Origin: Cordylochernes scorpioides
Taxonomy: Eukaryota; Arthropoda; Arachnida; Pseudoscorpiones; Chernetidae
Assembly (NCBI GenBank): GCA_030710605.1
Contig: CP092871.1
Coordinates: forward strand, 73,623,171 to 73,687,170
Direction of reading: 5' to 3'
Length of the DNA stretch: 64,000 bases
The position numbers and the translations under genes are program-made. The notes under the pieces were generated by a model. It searched no databases, was not told the origin of the DNA, and saw only the letters and a program-made list of their open reading frames with translations. How positions within the stretch are numbered: position 1 is the stretch's first letter; each line of letters starts with the position of its first letter. Below are positions 44,654-53,230 of this stretch, in pieces.

Positions 44654-47140
44654 TTATGGATTACTTCGCCGTCCATAAGTCTCGAACGATGAAGTTCGTA
44701 TAGGTTTCTCCCCAGTGGCTTGGTCAAAATGTCCGCTAGGTTTCTTCCACTTGTTTACTTCAGCACTGAGGAGTGCAATTGAGTTCCGAGTATCTCTCTG
44801 GTTCCTTAGGATCATTGGATGAGATCGAGTAGGAGAAGGCTTCACAGTATCTTCATTATGGCTGTCCTCTTCTGTAGGTGTCACGTCTTCTTGATCTAAT
44901 AAAGACACTGGATTCTCTTCAATCTCCCGTTGAGTCCCATAGCTGTAGTGTTCAACTGATGGAAGCACCTCCCGGTTGCTGTCGTTCCTCGATACATCAC
45001 TCTCTTTGAAGACACAATCCCGAGATTCCACCACTTTCTTCATCTCAGGAATCCACACTCTGTAGCCACGTCCTCTGAGTGCATATCCAACAAGGTTACC
45101 TTTGACAGCTCTTCTTTCGAGTTTGGATTTACGGACTTGTCCTGGAATATGGACAAATACTTGACAGCCAATAGCTCTTAGGTGTTTAAGACTAGGCTTG
45201 TTCCCTGTCCACAGTTCATATGGCGTGCTTTCACCATTGTGATTGTTGAGAACTCTGTTTCTGACATAGGCTGCGGTGTAAGTCAGCTCCGCCCAGGAAG
45301 CCTTTGGCAGACCACTTCCAGATATAGTGCTCCTGACAAGATCTAGGAGTGTCCTATTCATTCTTTCTGCCACACCATTCTGTTGAGGTGTATACGTCAT
45401 AGTGTGTTCATGAACTATTCCAACGCTCGTGCAGAAAGTGTCCCATTCTTTGAAACAAAATTCCAAGCCATTATCCGTACGTATTTGTTTTAGTTTCCGG
45501 CTGGTTTGTTTCTCAGATTCTTGAATCCACTCTTTGACTTTTCCCAGGGTTCCGCCTTTGTTTTTCAGGAAAAATACACTTGTATATCTCGTAGATTCAT
45601 CAATGATGGTTAAGACGTACTTGGCTCCTCCCCAGCTCAATACGTCGAGTGGACCCATCAAGTCCGCATGCACCAAGTCCAACGGCATGATTTCTTTTTC
45701 CTCCTTGTGTGAGTGTTGAAGGAATGGCAGACGGTAAGACTTGCCGATCAAGCAGTCTTCGCACTTTTCTGGCTTTGCCGGGCTGCAGTCTTCGCACTTT
45801 TCTGGCTTTGCCGGGCTGCAATCAAGTCCTCTTACGCTTTGGTTCTTGGCCATCTTTTCTATCGTATATGCATTTACATGCATCAGCCTTTTGTGCCAAA
45901 GTTCCAGTGTAAGCTCTTCCTTGCATTCAGATGCAAGAGAAACACGATCATTCTGATCTATCGGAGAGGATGGAGTAGTCTGGACGTAGTAAAGTCTACC
46001 CAACTTCTTTCCCTCTATCAAGAGTTTACCTTTCATGTCCATAATGTGGCAACCACTCATGTTGAAGACAACTTTTCTACCGTTTTCTATCATTTGGAGT
46101 ACAGACAGAACACTGTGACGCATATCTGGAACATACAAGGTGTTCTGGGCAATCATATTGCTGGCATCTCCTTTGTGTCCAACAATATTGGCACTGACAG
46201 TACCGATACCACATACTTCTATAGAAGAGCCATTCGCAATAGTGATGGAACTCATATTGCTTGTGCACTCTTTCAGACAGGTGAAGTAATCTCTCTTGGG
46301 AGTCATATGGTGCGTCGCTCCAGAATCTATGATCCAGGTCTCGGCGGTAGCTCCAAACAAAGTGTTGCACATTTCCGACATATTTACGCCTTTGTTTTGG
46401 TCAAACCTCTTTGGTCTTTGTTCATTCTTTCCTTTCTTCCTGCATTCCCTTGCATAATGGCCTTTACCTCCACATTTGAAACAAACAACCTTTGCTTTAA
46501 ATTGTTTTTCTGTTTCAATGGGCTTCGAAGAGGCATTAACGACCATGGCACCCACATCTTTTGGTAGATTAGACGAACGCCTTTCTGCTTCTGCCAACAG
46601 CCGTCTTTTAACTGTGGCGGTCGTGAAGTCTGAATCAGGCAAGTTACATATGGTTGAGACAACGATGTCCCAATCCTCTGGTAATCCACCCAAAAGAACC
46701 ATAGCCAAATCGCCATCATCAATTTTGTCGCCAATTTGGGCCAGTTCGTTTACAATGTAGTTTATTTTCCCCATATACCCTTCCATATTGCTGTGCTGAG
46801 TCAACCTTTCGCCATATAACTGCCTTCTTAGTTGTACGGCTCGATATCTACTATCCTTTGGTGCGTATAGTTTTTCCAGTTCTTCCCAGACCTCTTTCGG
46901 AGTATTCAAATGTTGAACATGCAATTGTTGTTCATCATTAATCCCGAGGCAAATTTTTGCAGACGCCTTACCCTCCCGCGACAAAAAAAGTTTTGTTGCA
47001 ACAAGGTCACTAGGGTCAGGCTTAGCCTCTCCTGGATTGATCAAACTCCACAAATCGTTTTCGATTAGAACGAGTTTCATCTGGAAGCTCCAGCTAGAGT
47101 AATTAGCACCATTTAATTTTGTAATCGTTGTGTTCGCCAT
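44654..47140 (-). CDS. Copia Gag-protease-integrase polyprotein, RT deleted
   Basis: About 828 codons from the ATG at 47138-47140 (MANTTITKLNG). An earlier in-frame ATG at 47188 adds 16 atypical residues. Order: Gag (YSSWSFQMKLVL, LRRQLYGERL), CCHC knuckle CFKCGGKGHYAREC, protease WIIDSGATHHMTP with intact DSG, and GAG-pre-integrase (LWHKRLMHVN..CEDC). The integrase core has its D, D and E (HADLMGPL, RTDNGLEF, PQQNGVAERMN), followed by the copia post-integrase domain (IGCQVFVHIPGQ). After about residue 790 the frame runs into sequence that, one frame over, is the extreme end of a copia RNase H. So RT and RNase H were removed by a deletion near 44745-44760. Confidence 0.92.
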   Translation of the reverse strand: MANTTITKLNGANYSSWSFQMKLVLIENDLWSLINPGEAKPDPSDLVATKLFLSREGKASAKICLGINDEQQLHVQHLNTPKEVWEELEKLYAPKDSRYRAVQLRRQLYGERLTQHSNMEGYMGKINYIVNELAQIGDKIDDGDLAMVLLGGLPEDWDIVVSTICNLPDSDFTTATVKRRLLAEAERRSSNLPKDVGAMVVNASSKPIETEKQFKAKVVCFKCGGKGHYARECRKKGKNEQRPKRFDQNKGVNMSEMCNTLFGATAETWIIDSGATHHMTPKRDYFTCLKECTSNMSSITIANGSSIEVCGIGTVSANIVGHKGDASNMIAQNTLYVPDMRHSVLSVLQMIENGRKVVFNMSGCHIMDMKGKLLIEGKKLGRLYYVQTTPSSPIDQNDRVSLASECKEELTLELWHKRLMHVNAYTIEKMAKNQSVRGLDCSPAKPEKCEDCSPAKPEKCEDCLIGKSYRLPFLQHSHKEEKEIMPLDLVHADLMGPLDVLSWGGAKYVLTIIDESTRYTSVFFLKNKGGTLGKVKEWIQESEKQTSRKLKQIRTDNGLEFCFKEWDTFCTSVGIVHEHTMTYTPQQNGVAERMNRTLLDLVRSTISGSGLPKASWAELTYTAAYVRNRVLNNHNGESTPYELWTGNKPSLKHLRAIGCQVFVHIPGQVRKSKLERRAVKGNLVGYALRGRGYRVWIPEMKKVVESRDCVFKESDVSRNDSNREVLPSVEHYSYGTQREIEENPVSLLDQEDVTPTEEDSHNEDTVKPSPTRSHPMILRNQRDTRNSIALLSAEVNKWKKPSGHFDQATGEKPIRTSSFETYGRRSNP
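45757..45822 (-). repeat. 33-bp tandem duplication inside the copia gene
   Basis: GCAGTCTTCGCACTTTTCTG..GCCGGGCT occurs twice in a row, duplicating the peptide CSPAKPEKCED in the zinc-binding GAG-pre-integrase region without breaking the frame. It adds an extra Cys pair. Confidence 0.85.
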
Positions 47141-47207
47141 TTTACAAAATATTTGGTAAGTAGAAAAAAGGATGGTCCAAGTAATCAAAGGAAATTTGGT
47201 TACTCAC

Positions 47208-47330
47208 GTTTTAGGCTTCGCGCTTCTTCAGTCTGACGTTTTAAGTCTTGTGCTTCTTCAGTTTCACGTTTTAGGCCTTGCGCGTCTTCAGTCTCACGTT
47301 TTAGGCCTTGGGCTTCTTCAGTCTCATAAT
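47208..47330 (-). repeat. ~29-bp tandem repeats in the copia leader
   Basis: Four imperfect copies of CACGTTTTAGGC(C)TTG(C/G)GC(T/G)TCTTCAGTCT lie between the gene start and the right LTR, i.e. in the 5' leader of the RNA. They may act in packaging or may simply be slippage. Confidence 0.8.
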
Positions 47331-47333
47331 CTT

Positions 47334-47549
47334 TGTTGTATTCCAATTGATTACACACAGCGCTCAACGTTAATTATACTTTAATTAACTATAAGGTAAA
47401 GGGATTATATATATAGTAAATGGTAAACATGAAGAGAAAGAAAAACAAGTCAGCGATGGCGAGACGCCGCTTGCAGAGGTTACATCACCAGCAGGAAGTG
47501 AGTCAGCTCCAGTGTTGCCGAAGCCAAACGTCGCTGCCACGATCCAACA
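47334..47549 (-). repeat. Copia LTR, right copy
   Basis: 216 bp. It is the 5' LTR of the minus-strand element, followed by TSD ATAGT at 47550-47554. Confidence 0.92.
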
Positions 47550-47554
47550 ATAGT

Positions 47555-47770
47555 TTTAATACCATTATTGCCTATAATGCTCGTAAGTAATAGTTTTGCT
47601 TAGAGTAGTTTCTAAAATATGTTCATCCCTGACTTTGAAGTTTAATAAGATCAACAACCAATCCAGGTCTCTTTTACTATCTTTATTTCTCTAGCTTTTA
47701 GGCCAACATACCCTTCAACAGGAGAACTAGGAGTATGACTTCCAGCTAACTTTACACTCCGAAAATATAA
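47555..47770. other. No gene recognised
   Basis: A short spacer between the copia element and the solo LTR. Nothing recognised. Confidence 0.5.
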
Positions 47771-47774
47771 ATAT

Positions 47775-48317
47775 TGTTGCGTTGTTGGTTAACAAAGAAT
47801 AACTTCCGTGGGTACAAAGGATCTTTAGGACTTTATTTAAGCCTAATTGATAAAAATAATTACAGAAGAGTGCAAAAAATAAAACAACAATAAAGAACAC
47901 AGCAGTTACAAACTCATCAACTGTAGCACGGTGAGGGAAAGCAGGATAAGAACAGGAGACAGAAGTTCGTAGAACCTTCTAGAATCTTCCAGGAAGTACA
48001 CCGGCGTCGGCGGTAAGCAGCAGTCCGACCTCTTGAGACAGCAGCTTGCTTGGAGTACACCACGTAGCTTCGTTCTTCGACCTTCTTTTATCTTTCTTCT
48101 TCCCTGGCATGAGTTTCTCATCCCTATATATCCCGGAGTAGATCTTTCCAGAACGGTCACGGTTGGTCAGCCAATCAGAAAGCCGCCAGCACCGAGCGTT
48201 GCGCAATAGCTGTAGATTGGCCAATCAGTTGTCTTCCGCTTTTTCTACAAAATTTTTAAACGCTCTAGAACATTCTCTCTCCATCTGGAATGTGCTTTTA
48301 TTTCTCTCTACGTAACA
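47775..48317 (-). repeat. Solo LTR, minus orientation, ATAT target duplication
   Basis: 543 bp running TGTTGCGTTG ... CTACGTAACA, with ATAT at 47771-47774 and 48318-48321. On the minus strand there are CCAAT-like boxes (CTGATTGGC twice, near 48170 and 48222) and a TATA-like GGGATATATAGGGA near 48130. That is promoter order for an LTR read leftwards. No internal region, so probably a recombination product of a gypsy-type element. Confidence 0.75.
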
Positions 48318-48321
48318 ATAT

Positions 48322-48454
48322 AAACATATTTATTTATATGAAAGAATGAAAGAAAAAAATAAAAGATAAAAATTTATTTATATGTATTTATTGTTGTGTG
48401 CTTTTCATTCGACTCTAGATCTATCTTTTATATATAATATATATGCTAATTTAA
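48322..48454. other. Short AT-rich spacer
   Basis: Nothing recognised. Confidence 0.5.
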
Positions 48455-49290
48455 ACCAACAACCTCATATTGTGTATAATATAACAAGATTTTCATGTAT
48501 AAGAAACACATCTGTAAATAATTATACGCATGATTGACATGTGTCCTTACGTCATCATATGTAATGTACTTTGTACAGACTAAAGATAAATAAATAAAAC
48601 TCTGTAATAGATTAAGAGTTGAGCTAAAACAAGAGATTGAGATAGAAGTCCAACAATGTATAAAAACGAAGCTCACAAGATGTCAAGGCGTTGCCAGGAG
48701 TATACAATGACTCTCTTCCGATCCACGCCCTTGTCGATTCAGCTGAAACCCAATACTTCCTCTCGGCAAAGATATATTAGCCTCCAACAGGCCCAGAAAT
48801 AAACAGTCACTGCACCATCAGCGGAATCCCTCGTCGGTTGTGTCCAAGGTCCACCTCATCCACCATGTAGACCAGTAAGATTCTTCTCAAATCTCCATCA
48901 TTCGCTCCTTAGCTCGACTTTTATCTGCTCAAGGAACTTTCCTAGTAAAACTGTGTCTCTTCGTTTATTGTATGGACATTCTCAAGTTATCCACTCTGCC
49001 TCGACCACGACTGCCTGTTTTTCTGTGAGAACTGTTAAAGGTCTTCCAAGGCGGAAAGAGGTACTGGAAAACTCTCCACACCCTGACTGTCCCTCTCGGT
49101 TACTACAGGTTTGACCCTCTCGGTTACCATAGTAAAGCGAGAGACCCCCTCAAATCTCACACCACAGTGAGAAACCCTCTGGATATCACAGTATAGAGAG
49201 AGTCGATAGGATCTCACACCATAGCTTAAGTCGACAGGATTACCACACAACGACCGGATGACCACAACGAAGGAGGTAAGAAGCCTGCCC
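48455..49290 (+). repeat. LTR-like repeat, forward arm of a foldback
   Basis: Related to 3910-4743. Its first ~470 bp recur inverted at about 49300-49696 and 51781-51860, so it forms a foldback whose right arm is split by the PLE. No coding capacity. Confidence 0.65.
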
Positions 49291-49299
49291 AGATAAAAC

Positions 49300-49696
49300 T
49301 CGAGCTAGGAGCGAAAGGATGGAGATTTGAGAAAAGATCTTACCGGTCTATATGGTCGATAAGGTGGACCTTGAACACAACCGACGAGGGCTCCCGCTGA
49401 TGGTGAAGTGACTATATTTATTTCTGGCCCTGTTGGAGGCTTATATATCTTTGCCGAGAGGAAGTATTGAGTTTCAGCGGATGCAACAAGGGCGTGGATC
49501 GGAAGAGATCATTGTATACTGGCAACGCCCTGACTTCTTCTACATCTTTTAGACGTTGTTGGACTTCTATCTCAATCTCTTTCTTTTGCTCAACTCTTAA
49601 TCTATTACAGAATTTTATTTATTTATCCTCAGTTTGTACAAAGTACATTACATATGATGATGTAATTACACATGTCAATCATACATATAATTATTT
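49300..49696 (-). repeat. LTR-like repeat, inverted arm (first part)
   Basis: Reverse complement of about 48520-48910 (ACAACCGACGAGGGCTCCCGCTGATGGTG; GAGATTGAG/CTCAATCTC). It ends with ATATAATTATTT (49685-49696), the left copy of the PLE target duplication. Confidence 0.65.
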
Positions 49697-49732
49697 AAAG
49701 AAAAACAGGGTAACGTGGTAAGATTCTTTTAA

Positions 49733-49779
49733 TAGAACACGACGAGCTTTCAGGCAGCAACTGCCCTTCTTCAGGTCTA
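49733..49779 (-). ncRNA. PLE hammerhead-like ribozyme, left arm
   Basis: Minus strand: CUGAAGA, stem II AG(G)GCAG/CUGCCU, GAAA, GCUCGUC. It mirrors 51661-51706. CUGANGA and GAAA are satisfied, stem III would be minimal (AGCU/CGU), and stem I is weak. Confidence 0.55.
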
Positions 49780-50019
49780 ATACAAGTGTAGACAAAGAAG
49801 TGCCATATTTATAAGCGAAAATATTTACATATATACGCGCAAAGAATAAGGAATTTTACATACTGGAGATTGGAAAGGGGAATTTGCATATTTACAAATA
49901 AAAATAAAACAAACTCTGTGTGAGAAATAGAGGCAAAAACGGAGATAAAAATTAAATCTGAAGGCAAAACACGGAGATAAAAATTGAACCGTAAATAACA
50001 ATAAAAACCCAGAAACATA

Positions 50020-50574
50020 TCAGCGAGTGAGGCCGTAAAATATTGTATATTGCGGTGGGAGATCAATCTTCCGGTTAAAACTGGGAGTACAGTTGGACAC
50101 CAGTGCTTCCAGAACCAAGCGTTGGTACTTGTTTCCAATATCCCTGTATACAGAAATCGTATCGTCTAAATTAAAGGAATGGTCGAAATCTGCCATGTGT
50201 TGAAAGATGAGAGATTTTCGATCTTTGGAACGTATATTACGGTTGTGTTCGCGGATTCTAGTGGCGATGGTTCGACCAGTTTCACCTATGTAGCATTGCT
50301 CACAATCGTTGCATGATATTTTATAGATGCCGTTATTGAGGGATAGAGGGTTAAGTTTGATAGAGCTTTTTGTTATGGGGTGCCGTAAGGATGCTTCTAG
50401 GGAAGGCGAATTTTTGAAAAACGTGCGAATACCGAATTTTCGTAAAAATAACGCAATATCAGAGTTAGTGGTCGAAAAAGGAAGGACACAGACGTTTTTA
50501 TACAGCGGAGGTGTAACTTTTTTGAGGTTCGGAACGTAAAAATGGCGGTCAATAAAATTATGAGGGTAATGCAA
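50020..50574 (-). pseudogene. PLE GIY-YIG endonuclease fragment, inverted arm
   Basis: 184 codons identical or nearly so to the C-terminal ~180 residues of the plus-strand copy. GIY (NNGIYKISC) and YIG (CYIGETGR) signatures, then RIREHNRNIRSKD. The N-terminal RT part is cut off at the inversion junction (about 50568), so it is only a fragment. One visible change is N for L after REHN. Confidence 0.88.
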
Positions 50575-51420
50575 TTAAAACAATTAAACTCATACCATCA
50601 TGATCTCCGTTTTACTCACAACCCATCATGTTTTAATTGCATCCCGTTTTTAGACGTTTTAGTCATCAACACTAATGGCACTTTTCAGACCACCGTATTT
50701 CGCAAGCCTAACTTCACTCCCTCCTATTTACACTTTTTATCACATGCCCCGGTTTCTCACAAAATCACCACGGTAAAAACTCTCTCCAAACGGGTATATA
50801 CTCATTGTTCCCTTGCCTTATTTAGAACGATCGAGAAGCGTACCGTTTACACCCATCTTTTATCCGCCGGTTACCCTCATAATTTTATTGACCGCCATTT
50901 TTACGTTCCGAACCACAAAAAAGTTACACCTCCGCTGTATAAAAACGTCTGTGTCCTTCCTTTTTCGACCACTAACTCTGATATTGCGTTATTTTTACGA
51001 AAATTCGGTATTCGCACGTTTTTCAAAAATTCGCCTTCCCTAGAAGCATCCTTACGGCACCCCATAACAAAAAGCTCTATCAAACTTAACCCTCTATCCC
51101 TCAATAACGGCATCTATAAAATATCATGCAACGATTGTGAGCAATGCTACATAGGTGAAACTGGTCGAACCATCGCCACTAGAATCCGCGAACACAACCT
51201 TAATATACGTTCCAAAGATCGAAAATCTCTCATCTTTCAACACATGGCAGATTTCGACCATTCCTTTAATTTAGACGATACGATTTCTGTATACAGGGAT
51301 ATTGGAAACAAGTACCAACGCTTGGTTCTGGAAGCACTGGTGTCCAACTGTACTCCCAGTTTTAACCGGAAGATTGATCTCCCACCGCAATATACAATAT
51401 TTTACGGCCTCACTCGCTGA
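50575..51420 (+). pseudogene. PLE reverse transcriptase C-terminus with GIY-YIG endonuclease
   Basis: About 280 codons to a TGA at 51418-51420. The open frame formally starts at ATG 50542, but that ATG is in the inverted arm; PLE homology starts after the junction. RT thumb-side sequence comes first (FNCIPFLDVLVINTNGTFQTTVFRKPNF, YLHFLSHAPVSHK), then a linker, then GIY-YIG with CCHH-like Cys pair (CNDCEQCYIGETGR..RIREHN..H). The nuclease nicks target DNA and the RT copies RNA onto it. The RT palm with its catalytic Asp residues is missing by 5' truncation. Confidence 0.92.
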
Positions 51421-51660
51421 TATGTTTCTGGGTTTTTATTGTTATTTACGGTTCAATTTTTATCTCCGTGTTTTGCCTTCAGATTTAATTTTTATCTCCG
51501 TTTTTGCCTCTATTTCTCACACAGAGTTTGTTTTATTTTTATTTGTAAATATGCAAATTCCCCTTTCCAATCTCCAGTATGTAAAATTCATTATTCTCTG
51601 CGCGTATATATGTAAATATTTTCGCTTATAAATATGGCACTTCTTTGTCTACACTTGTAT

Positions 51661-51706
51661 TAGACCTGAAGAAGGGCAGTTGCTGCCTGAAAGCTCGTCG
51701 TGTTCT
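51661..51706 (+). ncRNA. PLE hammerhead-like ribozyme, right arm
   Basis: GACCUGAAGAAGGGCAGUUG is followed by CUGCCUGAAAGCUCGUCGUG. Stem II is 6 bp with one bulged G. Boxes CUGAAGA and GAAA and triplet GUC are in place. Located 240 bases after the gene stop, in the terminal repeat region where PLE hammerheads are known. Confidence 0.6.
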
Positions 51707-51768
51707 ATTAAAAGAATCTTACCACGTTACCCTGTTTTTCTTTGAATATTACAGCGTGGCGATATGAT

Positions 51769-51860
51769 ATATAATTATTTGCAGATGTTTGTATTATACA
51801 TGAAAATCTTGTTATATTATACGCCAATATGAGGTTGTTGGTTTAAATTACCATATATAT
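51769..51860 (-). repeat. LTR-like repeat, inverted arm (second part)
   Basis: It starts with the right copy of the 12-bp PLE TSD and continues the arm broken at 49696 (ATACATGAAAATCTTGTTATA, then AATATGAGGTTGTTGG), the complement of 48467-48505. Confidence 0.75.
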
Positions 51861-52680
51861 ATATAATCTATTTATGAAAATTAGCTCATCGTTTAAAATA
51901 AATTGTAAATTATTTTTAATTTTAAATTAAAAAATATATATATTATTTTATGTTAATATATTGCTGATAATTCTAACCATAAATATTCACTAAATTTTTC
52001 GTTTTTTAATGTGGTGAAGAAAGAAATGGCTTCCGCCACCAGTCACGTATTTCAGAAATGCTGACAGCAGAAAGAAAGGCTGACTGAATATCGCACTTGC
52101 ATATTTCCTGGCAGCGCGATTAAACTCTTCCAAAAGTGCAAATTCAAAGCGTTCGTCTGCCAAGATAAAAGAGAGGGCAATCAGAGCATGCGTGACAGGC
52201 CTCCATATCACAATTGTCTGCCGTGTCTTTTGGTTGTTTATTTAGAAGATGGAAGATTTATTTGTATGGATTAGACAGAAAGAGAAATTTTTAAGCCTTT
52301 TTTTAAATCCTAAATTTATGTTTCAAGCTTGCCACACATTTTAATATACTATTACATAGAGTTATATAATATATAAGAAGAGGTTTATATAAACATTTTA
52401 AAGTTGTTTTTATTGAAGTACATGTTGAGAGAGAGAGAGAGATTGAGAGATATTTGAAATTTGATAATTAAAAGAGATATGTAATTATATATTTAACAAT
52501 TTTAAAAAGTAAAATTCAATTATTTAGAAGATTAGAGATTTATTTATAGAAATTAAACAGAAACCTTTTAGGCTTTTTGACACCTAATTTCAAAAATTAA
52601 GCTTGGAATATTATAATATTTTTATTTAATAGATTATAATACACGGTGGTCCATTAGTCCTGAAAAATTGATAAGCAAAA
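51861..52680. other. No established gene; weak exon candidate inside
   Basis: AT-rich, except for a GC-richer stretch at about 52010-52230. A (GA)n run occurs at about 52431-52448. See the candidate exon at 52047-52156. Confidence 0.4.
52047..52156 (-). other. Candidate exon of unknown gene (weak)
   Basis: On the minus strand a pyrimidine-rich tract CTCTCTTTTATCTTGGCAG precedes an open stretch that reads DERFEFALLEEFNRAARKYA and onward, and a GT follows at 52045-52046. The composition is richer in GC than the neighbourhood. I do not recognise the protein; the donor site context is poor. Confidence 0.2.
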
Positions 52681-52702
52681 TTGGCAAACTGATAAGCGTC
52701 CA

Positions 52703-52746
52703 CCTAGAGACCATGGTTTCGGGCTAATGGCCCTCGTCAGTCTAGG
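52703..52746 (-). ncRNA. Hammerhead ribozyme, intact core
   Basis: Minus strand: stem I CCUAGA/UCUAGG (6 bp), CUGACGA, stem II GGGC-CAUUA-GCCC, GAAAC, minimal stem III ACC-AU-GGU, cleavage triplet GUC. All catalytic bases are present (position 7 is C, which is tolerated). Type I with a very short stem III, as in PLE and retrozyme hammerheads. Confidence 0.85.
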
Positions 52747-53050
52747 GCGGACTTTATTCCATGAGATCCGCACGGGATCTAATGGAATCCTCACAATCTA
52801 CCAAAGAGGTGTTTTGCTGGCAATGTGGCTGGGCCAAAATAAACGTCCCGTCAAAATAAACGTCAGAATCTGACGTTTATTTTGACGGGAGAGGCGACCA
52901 TTGCTTCCATGGATTAATTTCCTCCCGGCAAATTTTCCATCTATGTTTTGCCAATAGATTTGGCCCAGCCACATTGCCAGCAAAACACCTCTTTGGTAGA
53001 TTGTGAGGATTCCATTAGATCCCGTGCGGATCTCATGGAATAAAGTCCGC

Positions 53051-53094
53051 CCTAGACTGACGAGGGCCATTAGCCCGAAACCATGGTCTCTAGG
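53051..53094 (+). ncRNA. Hammerhead ribozyme, intact core
   Basis: Exact plus-strand twin of 52703-52746: CCUAGA-CUGACGAG-GGC-CAUUA-GCC-CGAAAC-CAUG-GUC-UCUAGG. Transcripts from either strand of this palindrome would contain one ribozyme. Confidence 0.87.
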
Positions 53095-53230
53095 TGGACG
53101 CTTATCAGTTTGCCAAAGTTGGTGTTGTGGCTTTGTCACCGACCCGATGCCGCTAGTAGCGGCGACGGTCAATAGATGGCGTCTAGTTTTGACGTCTATT
53201 TTGGCGGAGAGGCGACCTTTGTCCCTTTAG

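Larger units (their letters stand above)
44411..47549 (-). mobile_element. Young non-autonomous copia element lacking RT/RNase H
   Basis: 216-bp LTRs (44411-44626 and 47334-47549) start TGTTGTATTCC, end GATCCAACA, and appear identical. The 5-bp TSD ATAGT flanks the element. The internal region has one open gag-protease-integrase gene; reverse transcriptase and almost all of RNase H are absent. A purine run (minus strand GAGGGAGGAGTT) borders the left LTR. It must depend on RT from another copy, or is a dead deletion product that has just inserted. Confidence 0.93.
49697..51768 (+). mobile_element. Penelope-like element (PLE), 5'-truncated with inverted head
   Basis: Left arm 49697-50568 is the near-exact reverse complement of 50872-51743; about 300 bp between them is unique. 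Both arms carry the GIY-YIG gene end, the 3' untranslated region and a hammerhead-like motif. The 12-bp TSD ATATAATTATTT is at 49685-49696 and 51769-51780. Bases 51744-51768 (GAATATTACAGCG..) occur only at the right end. PLEs encode RT fused to a GIY-YIG endonuclease and commonly show such partly inverted copies. Confidence 0.9.
52681..53230. repeat. Palindromic hammerhead-repeat element
   Basis: Left arm 52681-52850 and right arm 52870-53115 are inverted copies around a GTCAGAATCTGAC centre (about 52861-52873). Shared strings: AAACTGATAAGCGTCCACCTAG and its complement, CCATTAGATCCCGTGCGGATCTCATGGAATAAAGTCCGCC. Same family as 10.26-10.99 kb. The right part goes on through GTTGTGGCTTTGTC and AATAGATGGCG. 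No coding capacity. Confidence 0.8.

Noticed and set aside
45713-46567. 284-codon plus-strand frame
   Set aside because: Antisense shadow of the copia gag-protease-integrase gene; no recognisable motif.
52798-53172. 124-codon minus-strand and 75-codon plus-strand frames
   Set aside because: Lie within the hammerhead palindrome; the same palindromic sequence yields frames on both strands.
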